64,000 nt of DNA from Siphonodentalium dalli (GCA_032622095.1 CP136066.1:226178961-226242960), one strand, 5' to 3'; shown: positions 33,545 through 46,316, counted from the first letter of the stretch. The notes: generated by a model from the letters alone, not told the origin. Numbers and translations: made by a program.

Positions 33545-35650
33545 GTCCCTCGAAAAATTAATTTTCGGGGGACTATAGAAATGGGCTCCGTCCGTTCGTC
33601 CGTCACACTTTTGAGTATTTTCATGGTGTAATCAACTCCTCCTACAGTTTTTATCCTAGAAATTTGAAACTTCAGAATATTGTTGCCCATATATTGAAGA
33701 TGTGCAACATGTCTATAGATGACGGAAAAATTATGTTTGACAAAGATATTAACCCTTTTCGACTTTTCTGTATGAGGGTACCTTCATGGTGTAATCGACT
33801 CCTCCTACAGGTTTTAATCGTATATATTTGAAACTTCAGAATAGTGTTACCCACACATCGGAGATATGCAACATGTATACAGATGAGGGAATTTTTTTTT
33901 TTTTTTTTTTTTTACCGGAGTTTATTAACCCTTTAATCAACATTTTTTTTTAATTTTCTGTATGAGGGTACCTTCATGGTGTAAACAACTCCTCCTACAG
34001 TTTTGATCATAGATATTTGAAACTTCAGAGTATTATTACCCACATATTGAAGATGTGCAACATGTATATTGATGACGGAATTTTTTTTTTGGACAGAGTT
34101 ATTAACTCTTTTCGACTTAGAAAATTTTCAACATTTTTTATAATTTTCTGTATGAGGGTACCTTCATGGTGTAATCGACTCCTCCTACAGGTTTTAAATC
34201 GTATATATTTGAAACTTCAGAATAGTGTTACCCACACATCGGAGATATGCAACATGTATATAGATGAGGGAATTTTTTTTTGTTTACGGAGTTATTAACC
34301 CTTTTCGACTTCAACAAATTTCAACATTTTTAGCTCAACTTTGCTTTGTACAGTTTGAGCTATTGCCATGGCTTGGTATCCGTCGTGCGTATGTGTGTGC
34401 GTGATTCGTCAACAATTTCCTTTAGCACGGGCTACAGTTCATACCTTTGGTCCGATTATTATGAAATTTGTCATGGATGTTGACATTGACATGTAGATGG
34501 GAACGAGTCATTTTGGGGTCATTCGGAAAAAAAACATGGCCGCCAGTGGCCATCTTGGATTTCAAAATTCAATCCATTAGGACGGGCTACAGGTCGTACT
34601 GTTCGTCTGATCATCATGAAATTTGTCATGGATGTTAATTTTGACATGTAGATGGGAACGATTACTTTTGGGGTCATTCGGCCAAAAAACATGGCCGCTG
34701 GCAGCCATCTTAGATTTTACTCTTTGCATGATTAAAATTTTTAGCACGGGCTACAGGTCGTACCTTTGGTCAGATCATCATTTAATTTGTCATGGATGTT
34801 AACAATGACATCTAAATGGGAACGAGTCATTTTGGCGCCATTCGGTCAAAAAACATGGCCGCCAGCAGCCATCTTGGATTTTATTCTTTGTATGACTAAA
34901 TCCTTTAGCACGGGCTACAGGTCGTACCTTTAGTCTGATCATCATAAAATTTGTCAAGGCTGTTGAAATTGGAATGTAGATGGGAACGAGTCATTTTGGG
35001 GTCATTCGGAAAAAAAACATGGCCGCCAGCGGCCATCTTGGATTTCAAAATTCTATCCATTAGCACGGGCTACAGGTCGTACTGTTCATCTGATCATCAT
35101 GAAATTTGTCATGGATGTTAATATTGACATGTAGATGGGAACAAGTAATTTTGGGGTCATTCGGCTAAAAAACATGGCCGACAGCAGCCATCTTGGATTT
35201 TACTCTTTGCATGACTAAATCCTTTGGCATGGGCTACAGGTCGTACCTTTGGTCGGATCATTATGAAATTTGTCTTGACTTTTGACATTGACATGTAGAT
35301 GGGAACGAGTCATTTTGGGTTAACCGACATTAAAACATGGCTGCCAGCGGCCATCTTGGATTCTACTCTTTGCATGACTAAAGCTATCAAATGTTTTTGA
35401 ATTGTTGGAAAACATAGCCGCCAGCAACCATCTTAGATTTTACTATTATATACATGTATATATATCTCTTCATGTTGATAAACTAGTATTAGACATTCAA
35501 CTTTCCACATTCCTAATCACTCCATCGACAGTAACACATTAAATTATTCCCTTTCCATGTTGAGCTACAGTGTCATTGACACTTTCATTTTTATTTCTTT
35601 AACAAAGCGGCATCGACTTGCCACATTTTCGGGGGACACTGGTCTGTTGA
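33545..35650 (+). mobile_element. tandem-array element with GTCCCTCG hairpin start (split)
   Basis: It begins with TGTCCCTCGAAAAATTAATT, a hairpin closing in TTTTCGGGGGACTATAG. Four units with TCATGGTGTAATCGACTCCT at 33621, 33784, 33974 and 34164 follow. The tail CCACATTTTCGGGGGACACT lies at 35620-35640, after the nested AGCTCAAC element. The shared TTTTCGGGGGAC at both ends supports one split unit. Confidence 0.5.
34332..35588 (+). mobile_element. AGCTCAAC-hairpin element, copy 2 (full length)
   Basis: The start hairpin AGCTCAACTTTGCTTTGTAC is at 34332-34361. Six or seven tandem units follow (GATGGGAACGA anchors about 155-170 bp apart). The end GTTGAGCTACAGTGTCATTG, ACACTTTCAT is at 35559-35588. 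This is the most complete copy in the window. Confidence 0.65.
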
Positions 35651-35899
35651 CCTTTTATTAAGTTTGGCAGAGAACCTTATAAAGTCAAAAAGCTAACGCA
35701 GGGAATATATTCCTTAGTTATTAGCGCCACAGGTTTGGTATATTGTATATACCTTTTTCATGTATAATATGAAGCACACTTATATAGAAGGAAAACACCG
35801 GAAGTAGATTAAATTTCCAGTGAGGAATTTAGAATTTCTTTCGTTGTGATACTACTTACCCAAAATATGTTAATTAACAATCGCATGTTCATACAAATA

Positions 35900-35906
35900 T
35901 AATTAT

Positions 35907-35941
<35 letters not shown>

Positions 35942-36675
35942 CAACGAAGTTACTGGAGTCAGCTTGTCCGTCCGTGGACAAAAATTTGTCCGGAGTTTTT
36001 CTCAGTCGTTTTTTGATCAATTTCCGTGAAACTTGGCACAGACATCAACCACCATGGGAACCTGTGCACCTGCGATTATGACGTCTGTCGGACTTTTTTT
36101 TTTGTAGTTATCCACCCTTTTTCGACTTAGAAAATTTTCGCAACATGTATACTTTTGTCCGAACTTTTATTCCTACATTTTTGTTAAAACGTGGCACAGA
36201 TATTTAGTACCATGGGAACTTGTGCACCTGCGATTATGACGTCTGTTCGACATTTTTTGGTGGAGTTATCCCCCCTTTTTCGACTTAGAAACTTTTTTTG
36301 CAACATGCATAATTTTGTCCGAGCTTTTATTCCTACATTTTTCGGTCAATGTTTTTTAATCTTGGCACTGATATTTAGTACCATGGGAACCTGTGCGCCT
36401 GCGATTATGATGTCTGTCCGACATTTTTTGTGTGGAGTTATTCCCCTTTTTCGACTTAGAAATTTTTTCGCAACATACATAATTTTGTCCACGCTTTTAT
36501 TCCTACATTTTTCGGTCAATAGGTTTAAGATTAGGGTTATGGTTGTACACCTGCAATGGGAACTGTTATTTTATTATTTTAACTAAATGTTTACTGACAT
36601 GTGAAACATCTTAGTATTTTAAAAACAGGGGGGTATCCGTAGTCCCATTGGGACAGTCACACCTCTAGTTAACAC
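35900..36675 (+). mobile_element. poly-C-led tandem-array element
   Basis: A run of about 30-34 C after ATTATA (from about 35908) leads into CGCAACGAAGTTACTGGAGT and a TTGTCCGTCCGTGGACAAA block. Three units follow, anchored on ACCATGGGAACCTGTGCACC at 36051, 36209 and 36379. It ends GGGGGGTATCCGTAGTCCCA TTGGGACAGTCAC. The inverted C/G runs act as terminal repeats. Confidence 0.5.
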
Positions 36676-36684
36676 TAGTTTTTA

Positions 36685-37135
36685 GCTCAACTTACTTTGT
36701 AAGTTTGAGCTATTAATAGCCATGGGTTGGCGTCCTTCGTCCGTGTGTGAATCTGTGTCTGTATGTCGATGTGTCAGTCAGCAATTTCCTTTGGCGCGGG
36801 CTAGCTACAGGTCGTACCTTTGGTCTGTTCTTTATGAAATTTGTCATGGATGTTAATATTGACATGTAGATGGGAACGAGTCATTTTGGGGTTGTTCGGC
36901 CAAAAAACATGACTGCCAGCAGCCATCTTGGATTTTACTCTTTGCATGACTAAATCCTTTGGCACAGGCTACAGGTCGTACCTTTGATCAGATAATTATG
37001 AGATTTGTCATGGCTGTTGACATTGACATTTAGATGGGAACAAGTCATTTTGGGGTCATTCAATTAAACAAATAATCGTTGCACCCATACTCTCCAGACT
37101 GAGCTTCGTTATCATTGACACTTTCATTATGTAAT
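36685..37135 (+). mobile_element. AGCTCAAC-hairpin element, copy 3 (short)
   Basis: The start hairpin AGCTCAACTTACTTTG is at 36685. Two tandem units follow, then a degraded end (GAGCTTCGTTATCATTGACACTTTC, split at 37100-37124). A mariner-like palindromic MITE has replaced or invaded its right edge. Confidence 0.55.
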
Positions 37136-37272
37136 CGACCCCTTATGGGTAACTTTTCAGGATTCAGTTGGAAATATTGCTTGTTGCCATTCAGCGGAAA
37201 GCTCTCGCCGTATTTCCGACTAAATCCTGAAAAGTTACCCATAAGGGGTCGATTACTTAGGGCATTACTGTA
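37131..37272. mobile_element. palindromic mariner-like MITE, copy 1
   Basis: Arms GTAATCGACCCCTTATGGGT and its complement close around GGAAAGCTCTCG. The right end GGGCATTACTGTA is complete; the left end is shortened. Same family as 50695-50908. Confidence 0.6.
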
Positions 37273-37501
37273 TTCAACACAAATATACATTGGGTCATAA
37301 ATTGAATTATGATCAGAGCCTGGTGGAAATGCTACTGCGTGGTGAGTCATACTCGCCTTCGAGCTAGTGATGACATGTATGGTGTTATTAATGGTTTGTA
37401 TTGTGCAGAGGTAAAATTTGCTCGTAGCCTCCGCAGTAAATAATTTCACACCAGGTTCTATTCATAATCATTTATCATTAAGATTTCTTAGTCAAGTGTA
37501 A

Positions 37502-37643
37502 ATGGCTTGTTGCCATTCATCGGAAAGCTCTCGAGGAGAGCTTTCCTATGAATGGCAACAAGCCATATTTCCGACTAAATCCTGAAAAGTTACCCATAAT
37601 TCTGCTGTGGTTAAAGGAGTCGATTAATTTGGGCATTACTGTA
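37502..37643. mobile_element. palindromic mariner-like MITE, copy 2 (left arm truncated)
   Basis: TGGCTTGTTGCCATTCATCG, the CTCTCGAGGAGAGC centre and a complete right arm ending GGGCATTACTGTA. About 60% of the left arm is missing. Confidence 0.65.
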
Positions 37644-37712
37644 CCTCAAATTTGGCATAGAGAACTGTAGTAAATATTTTATGTCTGTCCACCTATCTGC
37701 ATGACTTTTGTT

Positions 37713-37870
37713 TACTTTTAAAAATGGATAATCTGATTTGATGCCCCTAAATTACTTTTTCTTCGACTTTGGGGTAAATATATTTTATTTCAGTCCAGAA
37801 ACCCACCCTCAAATCAGATTTTGATTTTTGAAATCTGTTAATTTTGTCAACCTTGAATATTTGACACCCC
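37713..37870 (+). repeat. TTAA-type MITE fragment, copy 3
   Basis: TTTAAAAATGGATAATCTGA, CTTCGACTTTGGGGTAAAT and CCAGAAACCCACCC align with the left 160 bases of the elements at 15876 and 38490. The right half is missing. Confidence 0.5.
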
Positions 37871-38088
37871 AGATATATACAAACATGATGTCACAAGAGT
37901 TTGAAAGGTCGTGCAATTTGTGATGCAAGATCGTTGTTAGCATTGACTGCATGGCAATCACAAATTATTTTTCAGGTATCTTGTGCTACATTTGCAGTTG
38001 GCATGTGGATACATACATCTACTAGTACTTTATACTACTTATCTAAGAATCAGTAATCTTGTTTTATTCATGAAAAACAGACATGTTA

Positions 38089-38197
38089 CAGTAATGCCCT
38101 TAATAATCCGACTCCTAAACCACAGCAGAATTATGGTTCATTTTTCAGGATTTAGTCAGAAATATGGTTTGTTGCCATTCATTGGAAAGCTCTCGAT
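38089..38197 (+). mobile_element. mariner-like MITE, half element
   Basis: TACAGTAATGCCCTTAATAA begins the left arm. The copy ends at GGAAAGCTCTCGA, exactly the centre of the full palindrome at 50695-50908, so a single arm exists without its inverted partner. Confidence 0.65.
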
Positions 38198-38489
38198 TAT
38201 TTTGTTTGTATTTAGTTTCACATAACCTAATTCCACCTGTTTGGTGTTTATGTCACATATATATATACACCGATAGTATTGGAGCCTGATACTGAGAAAT
38301 AACCTGAGTAAAAGATTCTCATATCATCATCATAACTAATACCAGTATGTCAGCTTAATGTGCATCATTGATGGCCAGAGGCTAATCCACACCAGTGTCG
38401 ACACCAGTGCTATCAAAACAATATGTGATACATGTACCAGACTTAATTATTGGGATATCAGCTATCACAATCTTAACTGAAACAATTAT

Positions 38490-39085
38490 AGGTACTCAAT
38501 CTGAATTAACGTTCGCATATTGGTTTAAACAATATTTTATTTCTTTCCAAAAGTATATAATTATAAAACATGACACATGAATAAATAGAAGACTAGAAGG
38601 GAGGAATAGGATTTGACAATAAGTATCCGATGCTTATATAGAGCCATCTCCTCAGAACGTTCGCATATTACTATTTCCTTGGTTTTGGGGTTAACAAATG
38701 TTTGAATAGAGTCGATGAACGCGCACCCATCAAAGCTCAGAGTGATCAGATATCGATGTTTTAAATCTATTTATTTTAATTTTATGTGGCCCAGCAAACA
38801 GTCTACGAGAATAATTTCTCTGACCAAGTTGCAGATAAAAGATGGATAACTCTAAAATCAAGTGGCTTTTTTGTTTCAGATATTTGACAAAGCGGCAAAA
38901 TTTTGTTGAACTAAATGTGGTTGAATCAGTTGAATAGCAGGTTTTGGGCAATTTTGTACTATAGTTGACTGTGGTTAGAACTATTTTTGGGCAAATAATC
39001 GATTCTGATAACTGAATCGGTATTTCAAAAATGTTTGTTGTTGGAATCTGATGACCCGAGGATCATCGAATCTGATTGAGTACCT
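38490..39085 (+). mobile_element. TTAA-type MITE, copy 4 (with nested insertion)
   Basis: AGGTACTCAATCTGAATTAA at the left and GATTGAGTACCT at the right are inverted repeats. The flanks are TTAT and TCAA, decayed from TTAA. A 134-bp insertion sits at 38522-38655. Confidence 0.65.
38522..38655. mobile_element. 134-bp insertion with 14-bp duplication
   Basis: AACGTTCGCATATT is repeated perfectly at 38508-38521 and 38656-38669. Other copies of the host MITE lack the insert. A 14-bp duplication fits target-primed insertion (LINE/SINE machinery), but there is no poly-A tail or recognisable promoter box. Confidence 0.55.
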
Positions 39086-39748
39086 TCAAGTTTTGAAGAT
39101 GTCAAGATGTAATATTTGTATACATTGTTTTGATATACATGTACATGTAAATCGTGGCTGCTCATTAATTTGTTATCGGCTTCAGATAAAAATATCAATG
39201 AAAAATACTCTTTATATGATGGAACAAATTGTGGATGTGTTCATTTTTTATCCAGTGGCCCCATTCAAAGATGTTTTTCTCACCTTTCTGCAAAATAATC
39301 TAGTCATACTTTGGTAAGATGTAATTAAACATATTCAAAAATTATTTGAAAATATTGTTTACAATCACAATACTTTGGATTCTAGAATTCCTGATTACAA
39401 ATACAATACTCATACTTCTAAATTTGTAATCATTAGAAATACAGAATATGATTAACCCATCCTTGCTTTGATGGGTGTTGTTCATAATATATCTGATTCA
39501 GTTGATACATGTACCTGTATAAGCTGAAACATGAAAAGTACACATGCTAATTTGTTTATTGAAACAACCAGATACAATAATGTACATGTAATGATGCAGC
39601 AATGGATTAATCATTAATGTAGTCTTACAACATGTGTACATACCAGTAGAATTTATACTGCTATACTCAATATAAGTGAAGATAAAAAAGACATGGTGGC
39701 CTGTATGATAGATTCTGCCCAGATAATATACACCTCGACCCATTTTTA

Positions 39749-40405
39749 GCTCAACTTACTTTGTAAGTTTGAGCTATTGCCATGGTTTGGCATCCGTCGT
39801 CCGTGTGTGCGTGTGTCCGTCTACAGGTCGTACCTTTGGTGTGATCTTTATGAGATTTGTCAAGAATGTTAACATTGACATGTAGATGGGAACGAGTCAT
39901 TATGGGGTCGTTCGGCCGAAAAACATGGGATACTGGTGGCCATCTTAGATTTCAAATTTCAATCCATTGGCGCGGGCTGCAGGTCGTACTGTTCGTCTGA
40001 TCATCATGAAATATGTCATAGATGTTAATATTGACATGTAGATGGGAACGAGTGATTTTGGGGTCATTCGGCAAAAAAAACATGGCCGCCAGCAGCCATC
40101 TTGGATTTTACTCTTTGCATGACTAAATCCTTTGGCACTGGCTACAGGTCGTAGCTTTGGTCGGAACATCATGAAATTTGTCATGGATGTTAACAATGAC
40201 ATGTAGATGGGAACGAGTCATTTTGGGGTCGTTCGGCTGAAAAACATGGCTGCCAGCAGCCATCTTGGATTTTACTCTTTGCATGACTAAATCCTTTGGC
40301 ACAAGACATTTCAATTAGCACCTTTCCTATTCCTCCATTTACTGTCAACCATTAAATTATTCCCCTACCTAAGTTGAGCTACAGTGTCATTGACACTTTC
40401 ATTAT
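39749..40405 (+). mobile_element. AGCTCAAC-hairpin element, copy 4
   Basis: The start AGCTCAACTTACTTTGTAAG is at 39749. Three tandem units follow, then the conserved end AAGTTGAGCTACAGTGTCAT, TGACACTTTCAT near 40373-40402. Same order as copy 2. Confidence 0.65.
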
Positions 40406-40764
40406 GCACACAACCCACTTATATGCACAGTAGGACTGACTACATGTATACTACTAGCATCCACACAATAAATTATCAGACTATTGGACGTTGGGGTCTC
40501 AAGCATAACTACCCCTTCACATTAGAAGAAAAGTTGAACTATAAATTGTGCCATGAATTTATACTGTAGCGGCAGGTTCAACGTTCCAATTGAACCATTT
40601 TTATACAATTTAAAATTCCATCATGACAATCAATGGTGGTTGTGCGGTTTGCAAACACATGAACCATAGGCAATAACTCCTTTGTTTCACAAAGTTTTAC
40701 ATATGTACATGTAGCTGAGTTCTCAAGACAAAACCCAATGACCTATGGGAGGTTGTTTTCACAT

Positions 40765-40912
40765 TTATTCCCTAATCGTGCTTAAGCGCAATTCATTTGC
40801 ACTTAAGCGCAATTCATTTGCACTTAAGTGCAAATCATTTGAGCTTAAGCACAAATCCAATATTTGCACTGAAGTGCAATTCATTTGCACTTTAGTGCAA
40901 ATAGAGGTTGAC
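40765..40912 (+). repeat. 19-bp palindromic minisatellite
   Basis: About seven diverged copies of GCACTTAAGTGCAAATCATTT-like units. The TGCGCTTAAGCGCA core is self-complementary. Related short pieces occur at 50153-50172 and 51225-51250. Confidence 0.65.
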
Positions 40913-41178
40913 ACTATCACTCCCAAAAGATTTGTATAAAGGTAAAGTTATCATTTTCATCAGGAATCAATTTTTCCTCCTTTTTTCCTTTGAACTCATT
41001 GTGACAGCAGCTAGATGTAAAATGTGAATTTCATTTCTAATTCTAAATAATTATGAATCCCGCTCAAATTGATAAAATTCTGACCACAATGAGTTGATTG
41101 TCAGGAATTGCAAATGTTTTTATACGCCCTTTTGAATAAAGGTTGGCCCCATTAGACCCTTTCGATCCCCTCCAACTC

Positions 41179-41525
41179 CAGTCCTTCCCAGGAGACAGGA
41201 GTAATTGCTCTCGCACCCGTATGCACTCGTAATTTTCAATTCACGGGTGCTAAAATTTGCACCCGTCCATCTTCACATAATACTAATGGAGACTGTAATT
41301 GTTGGTTCAATATTGAACTATTTTAAGGTTTATTTAGATCCTTTACCATCTCAGTTCAACTATAGCATATTAAAGTGTAACTCGACATAGGTCTATTTCA
41401 CAATGACTTTTTGTTTGAGCAAAAACCCAACTTACAATTACAGTATGGGTGCCATATTACACCCGTCTTCTGCATTACGGGAGCAAATAAATGCTCTCGC
41501 TGTATTTTCCTTGTGGGAAGGACTG
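41179..41525. mobile_element. hAT-like MITE, copy 2
   Basis: Inverted relative to the copy at 31259-31620. Termini CAGTCCTTCCCAGGAG and GTGGGAAGGACTG. CAACTC directly flanks both ends. Shared inner blocks include TAATTTTCAATTCACGGGTG and GAGCAAATAAATGCTC. Confidence 0.65.
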
Positions 41526-42129
41526 CAACTCTCCACCCAATCCAAATGGCCACTGGTTCAAAATAGGGCAACCATGTGATTTCCCAGTCCCTTGACCAAT
41601 TTAGGTCAAATGATGGGTGTTGTAAGAGTGGCCATAAAGACTCCCTCCTTTCTAACGACTCCCAATATCCCACTCTCCACAATCTTATACATCAGGATGT
41701 GTTCTATCACCGGTATTGTGATGGTTCAGGAATGATTTGTTACAGTTACTTATGATTAAAAATAATTATATTCGGGACAAAATCACCTATAATCATATAT
41801 ATCTTAAATACATTAACATTCCTGACAGATACATGTACAGAGGCTGCATAAGTGCCGTTTTACCAAAACATGAACTTTATATCACAATTAACTCGGAAAT
41901 AGCGAGTTAACGTGTAAATATCAACATGTAATCACTGAAAATTAAGTCAGGTAAATGTAATTCCTTCGTTTTCGGTGTCATAGAGTGTGAACCACATTCT
42001 GAAGAAGAAACACTGAGTACCTGTCTTATTCTTATGTAAAATAGCTGATAAAATATACCGATATGGGTTGATAAATTGGAGCATTAGCCTCATAATCACT
42101 ATGGAGGGTTATTAGGGTCACAATCCTAA

Positions 42130-42432
42130 CTACAGATTTTAATTCCAACTTTAATAACATTTTAATTCTTATATTTTAATTCTAACTTAATATTTTAATT
42201 CTAACTTAACATTTTAATTCTTATATTTTAATTCTAACTTAACATTTTAATTCTTATATTTTAATTCTAACTTAACATTTTAATTCTAACTTAACATTTT
42301 AATTCTTATATTTTAATTCTAACTTAACATTTTAATTCTAACTTAACATTTTAATTCTAACTTAACATTTTAATCCTTATATTTCAAGTCTAACTTAACA
42401 TTTGAACTCTAACTTAATCTTTTAATTCTTAC
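42130..42432 (+). repeat. 19/34-bp AT-rich minisatellite
   Basis: Units TTTTAATTCTAACTTAACA alternate irregularly with TTTTAATTCTTATA. At least twelve units occur, degenerate at both ends. Confidence 0.8.
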
Positions 42433-43055
42433 TTATTATCTGCCGGTCATACGCGGGGGAGGTTCTCAATTGTCGATCGAATAATGCAACTTCTGCTGTC
42501 CAGTCAGTAGCGGGGTTAATATGTGTGGCTTGGGCGAATATCGGCCTTTCGTTAGACACCAAAAGGAGCCCTCAACGTGCTGTATTCCTCGAGATATCGA
42601 CCGTTTCACGCAATTTGAAATTCTGTTCCGCAGATTGTCGTTCTATTCCATATTCCATCCCATCCCGCAGATTGGCATATCCCGCCGCCCGATCGCAGCG
42701 ACACCTTTCGTTACAATTATTATAGAAGTGCAGGCGCGTTATTAGGGCCTTTGATGACCCAAAAAAGTCTTCCAAGGATATGAAAAGAGAGGTACATGCA
42801 TATGTATGAGATATATTTGAAAATCTTGAAATGGGAACTCTAGGAATTATTGAAGTCATTTGTCTGAAATGACAAAGAAAAGGGATAATAGATTTATGAA
42901 GATGCTATTTCCATGATGTGTATAATTTAATTATGTTTGAATTAATACATATACATGTATAACAGCTAGAACTCATTCTTCTGGTGTTAGAGCTGGTGCA
43001 GTAACCTGGAATAGAACAAACAATTTTCATGGGTGTGAAGCATATATGTAGAGGA
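42433..43055. other. unassigned stretch with a GC-richer patch
   Basis: 42500-42750 is richer in CG dinucleotides than its surroundings (TCGATCG, GATATCGACCG, GCCGCCCGATCGCAGC), but neither strand gives a convincing protein. It could be an unrecognised exon or promoter. The rest shows nothing. Confidence 0.3.
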
Positions 43056-43184
43056 TCTACAACGAGTTCCCAGTTTATAGCGGAATTTACAAAATGAGTC
43101 CAATAAATTAGGAAAGGCTCGTCCCAGACCTAATTTACTGGATGAGTTTTGTGAACTCTGTTATAAACTGGGATGAGTTGTAGA
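43056..43184. repeat. fold-back repeat with ~55-bp arms
   Basis: TCTACAACGAGTTCCCAGTT pairs with AACTGGGATGAGTTGTAGA. Inner parts also pair (TTACAAAATGAGTCCAATAA with TTACTGGATGAGTTTTGTGA) around AAAGGCTCGTCCCAGA. Confidence 0.6.
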
Positions 43185-44026
43185 TTCTATTTATTACATG
43201 ATCCAAAACCTCGACAAAACATACATAAATCAACAAATGGGATGCGAAACTAACATCGGCTTCTATATAAGACCTGCGATGGAGTTTCATGTAACTATGA
43301 GTTGTTTGCCGCGTAAAGAAATAGTCCCAGACAAATAAAGACTCTTTGGCGTAAATAATGGCGTATATTTAATGATATAACTTTTCAAACTCTTCATTCA
43401 TTATAGTTTATTGGAAAAAATATTGCAAACCATATTATTCTGAGACATAGCGTACGGAATGTATAAAGACGACAAACCGGAAGTCAAAGGTCACCTGGCA
43501 CTATTTCCTGTTATTAAACAAACGTTTAATATCACAATTTATAGAATGGGTTTATTGAATGGAATAAGGGTAGGATCATGTAATAAATCTTGATAATATA
43601 TCTTGATATAATTTAAACCTCTATTTTAGTATTTACTGTCTCATTTTCCTTGATTCTGATTGGACAAGTCCTAACAATGCCTTAGTTAGTTGTTGCTTGT
43701 ATTTCTCGATAAAGATGTAAGTGGCCCATGACTGGTGTAGTAAATCTAGAAGGGTTAAAAATTAACATTTGGTGAGTCGATTATCCCTAAGGCAAATTTA
43801 CCTATTGTGTATCCTTGGTTAATGATCCTTTCTCAGTCAAAATCTCAGTGAATGGAAAGAGTTTGCTGCCAAGTAAAAACTTGTATCTTTCACCATCTCT
43901 AATGTCAGGGTACACAAAACCTCCATTTAAACTGATACAAGTGTTGATGAGAACATGGAACATGATTTCAAGTGACCTCACCTTTTTGTTATGGCACCTT
44001 GCATTGGTGATCTTCAGGGACAACTT

Positions 44027-44091
44027 TTAATGCCGAGCTTTTGGAGACAGCTCCTCCCATCTGCGCTTTCGGCAAAATGCCTTGGTGTACT
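44027..44091 (-). CDS. possible last exon of the coiled-coil/BEN-like gene
   Basis: The acceptor CTTCATTTCAG precedes 65 bases encoding YTKAFCRKRRWEELSPKARH and TAA. It needs a phase-1 donor upstream, as exon 48397-48583 offers. The Trp-containing basic tail would suit the end of a BEN domain, but the middle of that domain was not found between the two exons. The link is weak. Confidence 0.3.
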
Positions 44092-44214
44092 CTGAAATGA
44101 AGAAAGCCTAGTCACATGTCAAACAGTGCAGGTGAAATAAACAATGAGGACAAATGAATGGATATTGACTTTGTTCAAGAATATACTAATAGTATAGTAT
44201 AATGATAGTATTAA

Positions 44215-45088
44215 ACAAGAGATGGACTGTCGTCCGGTGCATACCCCCTCGTGGCATACCGCCTCGTGGCATACCACCTCGTGTGGGCATATCTATAACT
44301 TATGAGGGCTATACTCAGACAGATGGACCCAAACACCAGCATTTTCATATAAACAAAGATGAGTAACTATAGAACAATAAAAACAAAACAAACATTTGAA
44401 TGTGCCATTAAATGTCCTCATAGTGGTGAACATCCATACAAAATTTCATTGAGATCCGAGCATTACTGTTCAAGTTATGAGCTGAACAGACATTGGATGG
44501 ACCAAACAACCAACATTTCCAGATAAACAAAGATGAATAACTCAGAACAGAACAGAACAATGGAGCCCTCTATTGAATGTCCTCATAGTAGTGAACATCC
44601 ATACCAAATTTCATTGAGATCCCAGCACAACTGTTGAAGTTTCGACATGAAGAGACACCAGACGGACCAAAAAGCCAACATTTCCAGATAAACGAAGATG
44701 TATAACTCTAGAATGGAAAATCCGAACAAAACAGTGGAACCCTCTTTTTAATGTCCTCCTAGTAGTGAACATCCAGACCAAATTTCATTGAGATCCCAGC
44801 ACAACTGTTGAAGTTACGATATGAACAGACACCAGACAGACCAAAAATCCAACATTTCAAGATAAACAAAGATGAATAACTCTAGAATGGAAAATCCGAA
44901 CAAAACGATGTAACCATCTATTGAATGCCCTCATAGTATTGAACAGCCATACAAAATTTCATTGAGATCCGAGCACTACTGTTCAAGTTATGACATGAAC
45001 AGACATCGGACAGACGGATGGATGCACGGACGGATGGACAGACAGGTGCAAAAACTTATACCCCCCTTTTAAAAAAAAAGGGGGTATA
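44215..45088 (+). mobile_element. tandem-array element ending in a poly-C/A/G hairpin
   Basis: Four to five units of about 160-180 bp with AGATAAACAAAGATGAATAA and AAATTTCATTGAGATCC. A GGACAGACGG-type stretch (45000-45045) follows, then a terminal hairpin TATACCCCCCTTTT...AAAGGGGGTATA at 45057-45087. No coding sequence. Confidence 0.6.
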
Positions 45089-45099
45089 ATTATGAGTGT

Positions 45100-46310
45100 G
45101 ATATTAAACACAAAACACTGCATGTGTGAGTCAAGCGTTTATTTATATACAGCACGTAAATAGTGAGCAATATGCAAAACATTCAACATTTTTTTAGCAG
45201 ATTGATTCACAGTGACCCATTCAACACCAAAATGTTTAAAGGCAATGATTAGCAAATGCTATACCGGTACATGTATGTTCTAAACAACTTGGGGACATTT
45301 CTAAGTGGGTCTCCACAATGTTTTTTTTTTTTGCTTATCACATATTTTTTACGTACTGTTTGTTTACATAACATGTTGTTTGTTTACATAACACAGAGTA
45401 CTAGTACGACAATAACATGCAATCATCCCAATATTTATGATTGGTATAAGAAAAATATTTGTTTATACTATTACATTCTTTCTAATTATGCAGGGTTTCC
45501 GCTATACCGGCAAGTTTTCCCCTCCTGCCATACCCCAGGACATACTGCATGTCTATAAAGGTATAAAGATGTTTAAAACTTCTGAATTTTGTTGGAATAG
45601 TACTAAGGAATTTTAAAAGGTGAATTTATTTGATATCTTGTGAGTGTACACACTCTAAACGCGTTGTTAAATTGAAACATGAAGTGATCGGAGCTGACAT
45701 CACTAGAAGCTATGCCTTTGAGGCTGGTTAGTTACAATGCGGTTAGTACCCGGTTATGTTATGCAAAAGAACAGTATTTTAATCATACCTGTCATGTTTT
45801 ATACTGCAAAATATATCATTCACTTTGTAATAGAGCGAGAGAAAAATGTGGGAGTAGCCGCACCGGACATCAAGGCATCTTACCACTGCCCACAATGAAT
45901 ACTCGTCGGCCAGATATGTAATCAGCCTTAACATATTCCGATTACGTTATGCATCCAAAATATCTGCTGGGTCTTCAACAGTGAGTCTTTTAACATTAAC
46001 GAGCATGTTTAACTCAGGATCCGAATTACTGGTGTTCTGTACATGTACTTCGTAAATTAATTTATATCTAATAAATTTACTAGTTTTAAAGTTACAGGTA
46101 CGTGTATAAGGTTTGATAGCTTGGCACTTGGACAGAAATGGAACAAAACAATCTGCCATTTCTACTCTCACACGATTCTATTGGCCGATATAACGAAAGT
46201 AATTCAACCAGTGCTGAAAGTAAAACAGGTTACTTCTACCTGGATTTTTCCCCTTGATGGCTACAGGCCCCATTCCCCTACCCCCTAGCGGAAACCCTGA
46301 ATTATGGCAG
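45100..46310. other. no recognisable gene
   Basis: Open frames are short and composition-driven. No repeat end or splice-supported exon was found. Confidence 0.35.
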
Positions 46311-46316
46311 TTTTAA

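Noticed and set aside
36191-36586. 131-codon plus-strand frame
   Set aside because: It consists of translated tandem units of the poly-C-led element; the amino acid repeats reflect the DNA repeat.
42521-42860. Overlapping frames in the CG-richer patch as an exon
   Set aside because: Two plus frames and one minus frame are open with no convincing splice borders or protein-like composition.
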